From contig NZ_JAMKFE010000009.1 in NCBI RefSeq assembly GCF_023721835.1, positions 124,001 to 188,000 on the forward strand: DNA of 64,000 bases, in the 5' to 3' direction. Positions 1 to 8,679 of this stretch are shown piece after piece; the stretch's first letter is position 1, and every line of letters begins with the position of its first letter. The translations under genes were made by a program, and so were the position numbers. The notes beneath the pieces are model-generated. The model was not told the DNA's origin, did no database searches, and saw nothing but the letters and a program-made list of their open reading frames with translations. This DNA is from Caldimonas mangrovi. Its GTDB lineage: Bacteria; Pseudomonadota; Gammaproteobacteria; Burkholderiales; Burkholderiaceae_C.

Positions 1-1
1 G

Positions 2-913
<912 letters not shown>

Positions 914-936
914 TGACCAGACGGTGCTGACGAATC

Positions 937-962
937 AGGGCGACTTCACCGTCGCCCTTTTT
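937..962 (+). terminator. Rho-independent terminator after lpdA
   Basis: Arms AGGGCGAC (937-944) and GTCGCCCT (951-958) form an 8-bp stem with a TTCACC loop, followed by TTTT. It lies 24 bases after the lpdA stop and before zapE, so zapE probably needs its own promoter or read-through. Confidence 0.8.
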
Positions 963-979
963 CTTGAGATGCGAGGCGG

Positions 980-2080
980 ATGTTGACGGTCACCGAGCTG
1001 TACGAGCAGATGCTGAAGGCGCGCGGCTACCGCAGCGACCCGGCACAGCAACGCGCCATCGAGGCGCTGCAGCGCTGCTACGAAGAATGGCTGGATTACA
1101 AGGCCCGCCGTTCCAATGCGATCACCAAGCTGCTGCGGCACCCGCCGCTGCCTCGCGGCGTCTACATGTACGGCGGGGTGGGGCGCGGCAAGAGCTTCCT
1201 GATGGACTGCTTCTTCAACGCCGTGCCGCTGCAGCGCAAGACACGTCTGCACTTCCATGAGTTCATGCGTGAAGTGCACCGGGAACTCGCAGACCTCAAG
1301 GGCACCGTCAACCCGCTCGACGAACTCGGCAAGCGTATCGCGCGCAAGCACCGGCTGATCTGCTTCGACGAGTTCCACGTGGCCGACGTGACCGACGCGA
1401 TGATCCTGCATCGGCTGCTGAAGGCATTGTTCGACAACCGCGTCAGCATCGTCACGACCTCGAATTTCCACCCGGACGAGCTGTATCCCCACGGCCTGCA
1501 TCGAGACCGCATCCTGCCGGCGATCGAGCTGCTGAAGGACGGACTGGAGATCATCAACGTCGACAACGGCACCGACTACCGCCGCCGCACGCTGGAGCAG
1601 GTCACGCTGTACCACACGCCGCTCGGCACGGCCGCGGATGCGGCGATGGAGCAGGCTTTCGAGCAGCTGGCCGAGGTGCGCGACGATGACCCGGTGCTGC
1701 ACATCGAGCACCGCGAGATCCACGCGCGCCGCCGAGCCGGCGGCGTCGTGTGGTTCGACTTCCAGACGCTGTGCGGCGGTCCGCGTTCGCAGAACGACTA
1801 CCTGGAGCTGGCGACCCAGTTCCACACGCTGCTGCTGTCCAACGTGCCGCGCATGCCGCCGCGGCTGGCGTCGGAGGCACGGCGTTTCACCTGGCTGGTC
1901 GACGTGCTCTACGATCGCCGCGTCAAGCTGATCATGTCGTCCGAGGTGCCGGCCGAACAGCTCTACACCGAAGGCCCGCTCGCGCACGAGTTCCCGCGCA
2001 CCGTCTCGCGCCTGCACGAGATGCAGTCGAAGGAGTTCCTGTCGGAAGCCAAGCGCGACGTCGATACGCGCTTGACCTGA
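980..2080 (+). CDS. zapE: Cell division protein ZapE (AFG1-type ATPase)
   Basis: ZapE is a cytoplasmic P-loop ATPase that associates with the Z-ring in proteobacteria, and it is homologous to mitochondrial AFG1/LACE1. The 366-residue protein has the family length. The Walker A motif GGVGRGKS covers residues 65-72 (Lys71). Walker B is ICFDEF with Asp130-Glu131, and VTTSN at about 160 corresponds to sensor 1. The ATG at 980 has a GAGGCGG Shine-Dalgarno just upstream. The gene ends 6 bases from the convergent phosphatase gene, and no terminator is visible between them. The family assignment is secure; the division role is taken from the family. Confidence 0.93.
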   Translation: MLTVTELYEQMLKARGYRSDPAQQRAIEALQRCYEEWLDYKARRSNAITKLLRHPPLPRGVYMYGGVGRGKSFLMDCFFNAVPLQRKTRLHFHEFMREVHRELADLKGTVNPLDELGKRIARKHRLICFDEFHVADVTDAMILHRLLKALFDNRVSIVTTSNFHPDELYPHGLHRDRILPAIELLKDGLEIINVDNGTDYRRRTLEQVTLYHTPLGTAADAAMEQAFEQLAEVRDDDPVLHIEHREIHARRRAGGVVWFDFQTLCGGPRSQNDYLELATQFHTLLLSNVPRMPPRLASEARRFTWLVDVLYDRRVKLIMSSEVPAEQLYTEGPLAHEFPRTVSRLHEMQSKEFLSEAKRDVDTRLT

Positions 2081-2086
2081 GCCACT

Positions 2087-2866
2087 TCAGTTGCTCAGCA
2101 GCTCCACGCGCACGATCGCAAGCGACAGGTTGTCGCCGCCGCCGCGGGCCCGTTGCCGCGCCTTGCTGACGAGCATTTCGCTCGCATCGCGCGGCGGCAG
2201 TGTGTTCACGATGGCGCCCAGCTCGCGTGGACTGAAGTAGTGCCACAGGCCGTCGCTGCACGCCATCACGGTGTCGCCGATCTCGAGCCGGTCGATGTGG
2301 TGGAGGGTCAGCGGCGGATCCTGGAAGGTGCCGAGGCAGCCTGTCAGCAAGTTGGACTGGGGGTGCACATTGGCCTCGTCCTCGGTGATCTGGCCTTCCT
2401 CGACCAAGCGCTGCACATAGGAGTGGTCCTTCGTGCGGGTGACCATCTCGGCGCCGCGAAAGTGGTACACGCGCGAATCACCGGCGTGGATCACCTCGCA
2501 TTCTCGGTTGGGGTTGATCAAAAAGGCAGCCACCGTGCTGTGCGGCTCCTCTTCTGCGGTGATCGCCGTCAGCTTGATCATCAGGTGCGATTCGAGCACC
2601 AGCTGTTTCAGCGTCTCGGTCGGTTCATCGATCGACGGAGCGTAACGGTCGAACAGCTGCTTCGCTGTCAGAACCACCTGGTCCGAGGCCTTGCGCCCGC
2701 CGCTCTTGCCGCCCATGCCGTCGGCGACCACGGCCATCACGCAGCCCGGCACGCGCGGGTGTGCCAGCACCTCGACCTGGTCCTGCTGGTACATGCGGTC
2801 ACCGCGGTGTATGCCGGTGGCCGCCGTCAGGCGATAACCCTTCGAAACTTTGGAGGGGGCGTTCAT
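2087..2866 (-). CDS. PP2C-family serine/threonine protein phosphatase
   Basis: This is a 259-residue metal-dependent PPM/PP2C phosphatase of the bacterial Stp/PrpC type. The metal-binding motifs appear in order: RGDRMYQQDQ at 21-30 (a variant of the usual R-x-x-N-E-D), ADGMGG at 48-53, a GDSR motif at about 125, CSDGLW at about 195, and GGDNLSLAIV near the C-terminus. The start at 2866 is chosen because GGGGA sits at proper spacing from it; the ATG at 2872 is too close to that site. Such enzymes usually oppose a Ser/Thr kinase, but no kinase gene lies in this window, so the target is unknown. It is cytosolic, with no signal or membrane segment. The upstream region is a repeat element rather than coding. 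Confidence 0.88.
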   Translation of the reverse strand: MNAPSKVSKGYRLTAATGIHRGDRMYQQDQVEVLAHPRVPGCVMAVVADGMGGKSGGRKASDQVVLTAKQLFDRYAPSIDEPTETLKQLVLESHLMIKLTAITAEEEPHSTVAAFLINPNRECEVIHAGDSRVYHFRGAEMVTRTKDHSYVQRLVEEGQITEDEANVHPQSNLLTGCLGTFQDPPLTLHHIDRLEIGDTVMACSDGLWHYFSPRELGAIVNTLPPRDASEMLVSKARQRARGGGDNLSLAIVRVELLSN

Positions 2867-2936
2867 GAGCATTCCCCGCTGCGCCCGGCGAGGGGAGGTC
2901 CGGGTGGCGAGAACCGGAGATGGCCGAATGGCGCCG

Positions 2937-3012
2937 TGAAGCCGGCTTTGCCGGTTCGCCGGCACCGCCCCCTCGAGGGGGTGCACGAAGTGCGTAGGGG
3001 GTGGTTCATTTC
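2937..3012. repeat. GC-rich intergenic dyad element
   Basis: This is a compact run of dyads: GCCGGC TTT GCCGG, then the perfect palindrome CCCCCTCGAGGGGG (2968-2981), then GCAC GAA GTGC (2983-2993), then GGGGGTGGTTC. I have seen this arrangement as a recurrent extragenic element in Burkholderiales genomes, where it is often mis-called as a small protein on the reverse strand. That recollection cannot be tested here. It separates the divergent phosphatase and ydcH-like genes. Confidence 0.45.
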
Positions 3013-3036
3013 ATGCCCATGAAGATGGACCAAAAC

Positions 3037-3042
3037 TATAAT
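3037..3042 (+). promoter_or_regulatory. Possible -10 element upstream of the YdcH-like gene
   Basis: A perfect TATAAT hexamer lies 73 bases before the ATG at 3115, in an otherwise very GC-rich region. No convincing -35 hexamer is present at 16-18 bases. This is a weak promoter call. Confidence 0.35.
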
Positions 3043-3114
3043 CGACGCCACCCCCTGTTCCGCCCCCTCGGATTCCCGCCCGGGGCCCGCGCGGTTCCTC
3101 ACCCACCGGCTTCC

Positions 3115-3318
3115 ATGGACGAAAACCTGCATTCCCCGCAGCGGCGCCTGATCGAGCTGCGCATGGAGCACGCCGACCTAGACTGCCTCATCGACCAGAC
3201 CGAAGGCCAGCGCCCGCTGGACGAACTGTCATTGCGGCGCCTGAAGAAGCGGCGCCTGCTGCTGCGCGACCAGATCGCGCGCCTGGAGGCGCAACTGAAC
3301 CCGCAAGAGCCTGCATGA
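3115..3318 (+). CDS. YdcH family (DUF465) small coiled-coil protein
   Basis: This is a 67-residue charged protein of the DUF465/YdcH type. It is a single helical hairpin with RLIELRMEHADLDCLID followed by LSLRRLKKRRLLLRDQIARL, which is the family pattern of a first helix, a short acidic turn and a basic second helix ending in a leucine-rich heptad. No enzymatic residue is apparent, and the family function is not established. ATG 3115 is chosen because homology begins right after it; upstream codons look non-coding. Its TGA overlaps the ATG of the helicase gene (ATGA), so the two are probably translationally coupled. Confidence 0.7.
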   Translation: MDENLHSPQRRLIELRMEHADLDCLIDQTEGQRPLDELSLRRLKKRRLLLRDQIARLEAQLNPQEPA

Positions 3319-5525
3319 GCGCCGCCCGGCCGTCCGAAGGCGCGAGATCCCTCTCGGAGGGACAGGCGCAAAGCGCCCAGGGTGTCCCGACCAGCGCCGC
3401 CCGGCCGTCCGAAGGCGCGAGATCCCTCTCGGAGGGACAGGCGCAAAGCGCCCAGGGTGTTCCGACCAGCGCCGCCCGGCCGTCCGACGGCCCGCTGGTC
3501 CAGGCGGTCCTGGAGGCATTTTCGGCCGACGGCGCGCTGGCGCACGCCGACCCTGGCTACCGAGAGCGCGGCCAGCAGACCGAACTGGCCCGCGAGATCT
3601 CCCGGGCCGTCGAAGGCCGACGCCCGATCGTCGCCGAGGCCGGTACCGGCGTGGGCAAGACCTACGCCTACCTTGTGCCGGCGCTGTTGGCCGACGGGCG
3701 GGTGCTGGTGAGCACGGCCACCAAGAGCTTGCAGGATCAGCTGTTCCTGCGCGACCTGCCTCACGTGCGCGACGCGTTGCAGATGCCCGTGCAGCTGGCG
3801 CTGCTGAAGGGGCGCGGCAGCTACCTCTGCGTGCACCGGCTGCAGCAGGCCAGACAGTCTGCGATGCTGCCTGATCGCTTCGCCGTGCGCACGCTCGCCA
3901 AGATCGAGCAATGGTCGCAATCGACGCGCAGCGGCGACCTCGCGGAGCTCGAGGGGCTGGATGACCGCTCGCCTGTCATCCCACTGGTCACGTCGTCACG
4001 CGACAACTGTCTCGGCTCCGAGTGTCCCAGTTATCGAAACTGCCATGTGATGAAGGCCCGGCGAGACGCGCTCGCGGCCGACGTCGTGGTCGTCAACCAC
4101 CACCTCTTCTTCGCCGATCTGGCCCTGCGCGAGACCGGCATGGCGGAGCTGCTGCCGAACGTCGACGTGGTCATCTTCGACGAAGCGCACCAACTGGCCG
4201 AAGCCGGCGTGCAGTTTCTCGGCGCGACCCTCGGCACGGCGCAGGTGATCGACTTCGGCCGCGACATGCTGGCGGCGGGCCTCCAGCATGCCCGCGGGCT
4301 TGCGCCATGGTCGGACTTGGCCGGCGCCTGCGATCGCGCGGCGCGAGATCTGCGGCTGTCGGCTGCCGGCCCATTGCGCGACGTGCGCGGCATTGTCAAG
4401 CTGCGCTGGCAGGAACGCGCCGGGCGTCCAGAGTTTACTGACGGCTTGCAATCGCTGGCCGGTCAACTCCGGGAGGCGTCTGCCGCGCTCGAACGGGTCA
4501 GCGAGACAGCTCCCGACTTCCCCAAGCTGCAAGAGCGCGCCGACCAGTTGGTAGGCCGCGCAAGCGCCTTCCTGAAGGACGCACCCACCGGCTCGGTGCG
4601 CTGGATCGACATCAGCCCGCAGCAGGCACGGTTGGTCGAGTCACCGCTGGACATACGCGAGACCATGCGCGAGCAGATCGAGGCCCAGCCCAAGGCCTGG
4701 GTGTTCACCTCGGCGACGCTGGGCGACGACGAGAGGCTGAGCTGGTTCACCGAGCCGACGGGGCTGGACGACGCGCAGACGCTGCGCGTCGGCAGCCCTT
4801 TCGACTACCCGGAGCACGCGCGCGTCTATGTACCGCGCACCTTCCCGAAGCCGAACGAGCCGGGGCATCCGCGTGCAGTCGCCGCGTTGGCCGCCCGCCT
4901 GGCAGGAGCGCTCGGTGGGCGCACCTTCGTGCTGACGACCACCCTGCGCGCGCTGCAGCAGATCGGCGACCAGCTGCGTGAACGCTTCGAGGCCGAAGGC
5001 CAGCCGATCGACGTACTGGTGCAGGGCGCAGCGCCGAAGCGGCAGTTGATGCAGCGCTTTCTGGAGCAGCATGCCCCGGCTCACGCGGTGCATCTGAGCG
5101 CATGGCCCGGCGTTCCAGTGATCGCCGACGCTCAGCGCCGCGGTGCGGTGCTGGTCGGGTCCCAGACCTTCTGGGAAGGCATCGACGTGCCGGGCGATGC
5201 GCTGCAATGTGTCGTGATCGACAAACTGCCGTTTCCGCCACCGAACGACCCGCTGGTCGAGGCGCGGGTGAAGCGGCTGGAGAGCGAGGGCCGCAATGCG
5301 TTCAACGAGTATTTCGTCGCCGAGGCGGCGGTGGCATTGAAGCAGGGGGCGGGGCGGCTGATACGCACCGAGAGCGACCGCGGCCTGCTCGTGGTTTGCG
5401 ATCCGCGCATGGTGGGCATGGGCTATGGCCGCCGCCTGCTCGCGGCCTTGCCGCCGATGCAACGCCTCGCTTCGGAGGACGAGGCGCTCGAGTGGCTTAC
5501 CCGATTGCGCGAAGACGCTGCTTGA
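3315..5525 (+). CDS. dinG: DinG/YoaA-family ATP-dependent DNA helicase (XPD-like, Fe-S)
   Basis: This is a superfamily 2 helicase of 736 residues that is likely to unwind DNA during repair. Walker A GTGVGKT covers residues 110-116, and the Walker B DEAH box is at 289-292. Four cysteines (172, 232, 237, 243) lie where XPD-type helicases hold their 4Fe-4S cluster. The C-terminal helicase half contains FTSATLG, GSQTFWEGIDVPG and the motif VI region QGAGRLIRTESD. The first 58 residues are unusual: two exact 25-residue repeats and part of a third, encoded by 75-bp DNA repeats. The conserved domain starts near LVQAVLEAF. The start ATG overlaps the previous stop, and the 3' end is 6 bases from convergent bamD. 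It could equally be called YoaA. Confidence 0.9.
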   Translation: MSAARPSEGARSLSEGQAQSAQGVPTSAARPSEGARSLSEGQAQSAQGVPTSAARPSDGPLVQAVLEAFSADGALAHADPGYRERGQQTELAREISRAVEGRRPIVAEAGTGVGKTYAYLVPALLADGRVLVSTATKSLQDQLFLRDLPHVRDALQMPVQLALLKGRGSYLCVHRLQQARQSAMLPDRFAVRTLAKIEQWSQSTRSGDLAELEGLDDRSPVIPLVTSSRDNCLGSECPSYRNCHVMKARRDALAADVVVVNHHLFFADLALRETGMAELLPNVDVVIFDEAHQLAEAGVQFLGATLGTAQVIDFGRDMLAAGLQHARGLAPWSDLAGACDRAARDLRLSAAGPLRDVRGIVKLRWQERAGRPEFTDGLQSLAGQLREASAALERVSETAPDFPKLQERADQLVGRASAFLKDAPTGSVRWIDISPQQARLVESPLDIRETMREQIEAQPKAWVFTSATLGDDERLSWFTEPTGLDDAQTLRVGSPFDYPEHARVYVPRTFPKPNEPGHPRAVAALAARLAGALGGRTFVLTTTLRALQQIGDQLRERFEAEGQPIDVLVQGAAPKRQLMQRFLEQHAPAHAVHLSAWPGVPVIADAQRRGAVLVGSQTFWEGIDVPGDALQCVVIDKLPFPPPNDPLVEARVKRLESEGRNAFNEYFVAEAAVALKQGAGRLIRTESDRGLLVVCDPRMVGMGYGRRLLAALPPMQRLASEDEALEWLTRLREDAA
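3318..3489 (+). repeat. Tandem 75-bp repeats inside the dinG 5' coding region
   Basis: Copy 1 covers 3318-3392, copy 2 covers 3393-3467, and the first 22 or so bases of a third copy run to 3489. Copies 1 and 2 differ by one silent base (C at 3386, T at 3461). Each unit holds two small hairpins, TCCCTC TCG GAGGGA and GGCGC AAA GCGCC. Its length is a multiple of three, so it reads through in frame. Confidence 0.9.
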
Positions 5526-5531
5526 AACCGT

Positions 5532-6347
5532 TCACCAGAGCTGCCACCAGGGCTTGTCTTTGGCCTGGAAGCCGCGCGTCAGGTAGGCACTGTCCGGGAA
5601 GCTGGTCTTCAGCACGCGCTCCGCATCGTCGCGCAGTTGCGTCAGGCCGAGGCGCTCGTAGCTGCGCGCCATGATGTAGAGCGCTTCCTCGATCGCCGGC
5701 GACTCCTGGTAGCCCTGCACAGCAGCCTGGGCACGGTTGGCGGCGGCGAGATAGGCGCCACGCCGGTAGTAATAGCGAGCCACATGCACCTCGTACGCCG
5801 CCAGCGAGTTGACGATGTAGTTCATGCGCAGTCGCGCATCGGAGGCATAGGTCGAGGCCGGAAACTGCTCGACCAGCTGCTTGAACGACTGGTACGCCTC
5901 TTTCGCGGCTTGCTGATCGCGTTCGGACAAGTCCTGACGGGACAGACTGCCGAACAGGCCGAGGTTGTCGTTGAAGTTCACGAGCCCGCGCAGGTACAGC
6001 GCATAGTCGAGCGCCGGGCTGCCCGGATGCAGCTTGATGAAGCGGTCGAGCGTCGCGAGCGCCTGCGCCCTCTCGTTGCCGCGGTAGTAGGCGTAGGCCA
6101 GTTCGAGCTGCGCCTGCTGCGACAGCAGCGTGCCGGCAGCGCGGCCTTCCAGGCGCTCGTAGAACCTGATCGCGCGCTCGTAATTGCCCGCTGCGGCCTC
6201 GTCGCGTGCCTCTGAATACAATTTCTCGTTCGACATGCCGGCCGTCTCGTCCTTGGCCGTGGTCGAGCAGCCTGCCAGCAAGGCCAGCGCGAGGACGGCG
6301 CTCCAGGCGGAAATCGACACGCCAGGCACCCGTTTCACATCACCCAT
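5532..6347 (-). CDS. bamD: Outer membrane protein assembly factor BamD
   Basis: BamD is the essential lipoprotein of the BAM complex, which binds BamA in the periplasm and helps insert beta-barrel proteins. The start at 6347 gives 271 residues with a signal peptide ending in the lipobox LLAGC, so Cys27 is the lipidation site. The rest is a TPR-like helical repeat domain (for example AIRFYERLEGR, AYYRGNERAQALATLDRFIKLHPGSPALDYALYLRG) matching the family. Upstream in-frame codons are rejected because a signal peptide must be at the N-terminus. It is transcribed divergently from rluD, as is common in proteobacteria. BamA and BamB are also encoded in this window. Confidence 0.95.
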   Translation of the reverse strand: MGDVKRVPGVSISAWSAVLALALLAGCSTTAKDETAGMSNEKLYSEARDEAAAGNYERAIRFYERLEGRAAGTLLSQQAQLELAYAYYRGNERAQALATLDRFIKLHPGSPALDYALYLRGLVNFNDNLGLFGSLSRQDLSERDQQAAKEAYQSFKQLVEQFPASTYASDARLRMNYIVNSLAAYEVHVARYYYRRGAYLAAANRAQAAVQGYQESPAIEEALYIMARSYERLGLTQLRDDAERVLKTSFPDSAYLTRGFQAKDKPWWQLW

Positions 6348-6403
6348 ATGCACCACGCAGGCGGCAGGCTTTGCCGCCGTCAAAGAAGGATCGCGGATTT
6401 TAT

Positions 6404-7399
6404 ATGCTTCCCCCTGATCGCCCCGGCGCACCGGAGGGCTTGGACACCGAAGCCGAAGAGGATCAGCCGGACGCGGCCGCGGTCGAGCGGCGCGAGGTCG
6501 AGGTCGGCATCCCCCAACACGGGCTGCGGCTCGACAAGCTGCTGGTCGAAATCGCCGGCGAGTTCTCGCGCAGTCACCTGCAGCACCTGATCGATGAAGC
6601 CTGCGTGCAGGTCGACGGGCGTGTCACGCAGACCGCCAGCCGCAAGGTGCACGTGGGGCAGCGGGTGGTGGTGGAGTTGCGCCCGACGCCCGAGAGCCGG
6701 GCGTTCCGTCCTGAGGCAATACCGCTCGACGTTCGCTTCGAGGACGAGCATTTGCTGGTGCTGCACAAGCCGGCCGGCCTGGTCGTGCATCCTGCGGCCG
6801 GGCACTGGTCCGGCACGCTGCTCAACGGTCTGCTCGCCCATCATGCCGCTGCAGCCCGTCTGCCGCGCGCCGGGGTCGTGCACCGGCTCGACAAGGACAC
6901 CAGCGGCCTGATGGTGGTCGGCAAGACCCTCGAGGCAGTGACGCAACTGGTGCGCGCGATCGCTGCGCGCGAGGTGCGCCGCGAATATCTGGCGGTGGCT
7001 CAGGGCGAGATTCGTCAGCCAGCGGCGCTGGCCACGATCGAGGCACCCATCGGCCGCGACCCGCAGTCACGGGTCCGAATGGCGGTCGTCGCGGGCGGCA
7101 AGCCGGCCCGCACCGAAGTCGTGCTGGTGGCCGCGTCGCAAGGCTGTTCCGCCGTGCTGTGCAAGCTGCACACCGGACGCACGCACCAGATCCGGGTGCA
7201 TCTGGCCGCGCGGGGGTTTCCGTTGATCGGCGATCCGCTCTACGGCGGGCGACCGGCGCTTGGCATGCAGCGGCAGGCGCTGCATGCATTCCGGCTCGGC
7301 CTGGCCCACCCCGTGACGGGCGAGCCGCTGGCTTTCGAGGCGGCTCCACCGGACGATTTCGCTCTGGCGTGGGCGACCGTGGCCGGTGCGACTGTGTGA
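6404..7399 (+). CDS. rluD: 23S rRNA pseudouridine(1911/1915/1917) synthase RluD
   Basis: RluD isomerises uridines in helix 69 of 23S rRNA. The 331-residue protein has an N-terminal S4 RNA-binding domain ([22 protein letters not shown], about 40-95). The catalytic domain follows, with [10 protein letters not shown] carrying the nucleophilic Asp163 and with the [11 protein letters not shown] motif. E. coli RluD has 326 residues. ATG 6404 is chosen because anything longer would run back across the divergent bamD start region. The Shine-Dalgarno is poor (GAAGGA, 13 bases away). The bamD-rluD divergent arrangement is a familiar one. Confidence 0.93.
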   Translation: MLPPDRPGAPEGLDTEAEEDQPDAAAVERREVEVGIPQHGLRLDKLLVEIAGEFSRSHLQHLIDEACVQVDGRVTQTASRKVHVGQRVVVELRPTPESRAFRPEAIPLDVRFEDEHLLVLHKPAGLVVHPAAGHWSGTLLNGLLAHHAAAARLPRAGVVHRLDKDTSGLMVVGKTLEAVTQLVRAIAAREVRREYLAVAQGEIRQPAALATIEAPIGRDPQSRVRMAVVAGGKPARTEVVLVAASQGCSAVLCKLHTGRTHQIRVHLAARGFPLIGDPLYGGRPALGMQRQALHAFRLGLAHPVTGEPLAFEAAPPDDFALAWATVAGATV

Positions 7400-7428
7400 C
7401 ACATGGGACACATTCGGCAAGAAGTGTC
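7398..7428. promoter_or_regulatory. Direct and inverted GACAC repeats after rluD
   Basis: GACACAT occurs twice (7398-7404 and 7407-7413). The second copy forms a dyad with GAAGTGTC (7421-7428), with one bulged A. No T-run follows, so it is not a standard terminator. It sits about 20 bases upstream of a TACAAT -10 candidate and could be an operator, but this is inference. Confidence 0.3.
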
Positions 7429-7449
7429 TCGCCGCGGGTCAGGCTTGGA

Positions 7450-7455
7450 TACAAT
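7450..7455 (+). promoter_or_regulatory. Candidate -10 element for scpB-rluB
   Basis: A TACAAT hexamer is found in the 281-base gap between rluD and scpB, with no good -35 at standard spacing. If it is used, the scpB transcript would have a leader of about 220 bases in which I see no recognisable riboswitch. Confidence 0.35.
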
Positions 7456-7680
7456 GGGGCCGAGGTATTCATTCACCGCCAGCCCGCAGCCATCCGGAAA
7501 AGACCCGGCAGGCCTTGCGAGGCGAGGGCGACCGCCAACAGCCTTGGCGCGTCGCGGCGGATCCCTGGCACGCATCGCAGACCTTACGCACCAGCGCGCG
7601 GCACGTTGGACGCTCGCTGCAACCTCTGCGCAAGGCGCGCCCGGCCGCACGACCCGGTTGAGGACGACAAACGACTATCC

Positions 7681-8679
7681 ATGAACACGCAGGATGCAAA
7701 GCGCGTCCTCGAGACCGCGCTGATCTGTGCTCACCAGCCCTTGCCGCTGCGCGACATGCGGACCCTGTTCGACGACGAGCTCGGCGCCGACACGATCCGC
7801 ATGCTGCTCGACGAGCTGACGCGCGACTGGGAGGACCGAGGGGTCGAACTGGTGGCGCTGTCGACCGGTTGGCGCTTCCAGAGCCGGCCGGAAATGCGCG
7901 AGTACCTCGACCGCCTGAACCCCGAGAAGCCGCCGAAGTACTCCCGGGCGACGATGGAGACGCTGGCGATCATTGCCTACCGTCAACCGGTCACGCGGGG
8001 CGACATCGAGGACATCCGCGGCGTGACCGTCAGCAGCCAGATCGTCAAGCAACTCGAAGACCGGGGCTGGATCGATGCGATCGGCTACCGCGAGGCGCCC
8101 GGCCGCCCCGCGCTGTATGCAACCACCAAGCAATTCCTCGACGACCTCGGGCTTGCCTCGCTCGATCAGTTGCCGGCCCTGGAAGGGGCGCCCATCCACG
8201 CCGAGCTGCTCACCGAGGGCTTGCCGGAGCAGGCTTCGCTGCTGGACGCAGCACAGGCGGCGGGCGCGGACGGCGAAACATCCGCGACTGTCGAGCCGGC
8301 GCCGGACGCGGACGCAGACATTTCCGGGCAGGAGCACCTGCTGGGCACGGATGATGCCGGAGTCCGGGTGTCAGCGGATGCGGCGACCGAAGATGGCGCC
8401 GTTGCGCCGGGCAAGAGCGTCGACCATGGCGAGCCAGCCATCGTGCGTGCGACCTCCATGGTCCCCGGCGAGCCTCCCGGCTCCGGTGACGAACCCGTTG
8501 CCGATCCGGCGGTTTCATACGCCCACGCCGAGGGCTCCGAGCCAGACGCCGAACCGCATCCGGTGGCAGACGAATCGGCGAACGAGATTGCCGTGACCGA
8601 ACCCGCTACGGAGAACGACCGCAGCGACCCGAACGACCAAGACCCCAGCGCTCCTGAAGCGACTCGCCATGAATTCTGA
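7681..8679 (+). CDS. scpB: Segregation and condensation protein B, with long acidic tail
   Basis: ScpB is the winged-helix kleisin partner of ScpA in the SMC condensin complex. The conserved part is about residues 1-175: [19 protein letters not shown], then the second winged helix [30 protein letters not shown], which is the family hallmark, and [18 protein letters not shown]. The protein has 332 residues, while typical ScpB has about 200. The remaining 150 or so residues are Glu/Asp/Ala/Pro-rich and probably disordered. The ATG at 7681 is the first before the conserved helix. The stop overlaps the rluB start by 11 bases. scpA and smc are not in the window. Confidence 0.92.
   Translation: MNTQDAKRVLETALICAHQPLPLRDMRTLFDDELGADTIRMLLDELTRDWEDRGVELVALSTGWRFQSRPEMREYLDRLNPEKPPKYSRATMETLAIIAYRQPVTRGDIEDIRGVTVSSQIVKQLEDRGWIDAIGYREAPGRPALYATTKQFLDDLGLASLDQLPALEGAPIHAELLTEGLPEQASLLDAAQAAGADGETSATVEPAPDADADISGQEHLLGTDDAGVRVSADAATEDGAVAPGKSVDHGEPAIVRATSMVPGEPPGSGDEPVADPAVSYAHAEGSEPDAEPHPVADESANEIAVTEPATENDRSDPNDQDPSAPEATRHEF

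Noticed and set aside
2863-3171. Reverse-strand small protein of 102 codons
   Set aside because: It lies across the dyad repeat and the ydcH-like gene; composition and position indicate translation of a repeat element.
3318-3489. CRISPR-like repeats
   Set aside because: Only two and a fraction units, directly abutting without spacers, and read in frame as protein.
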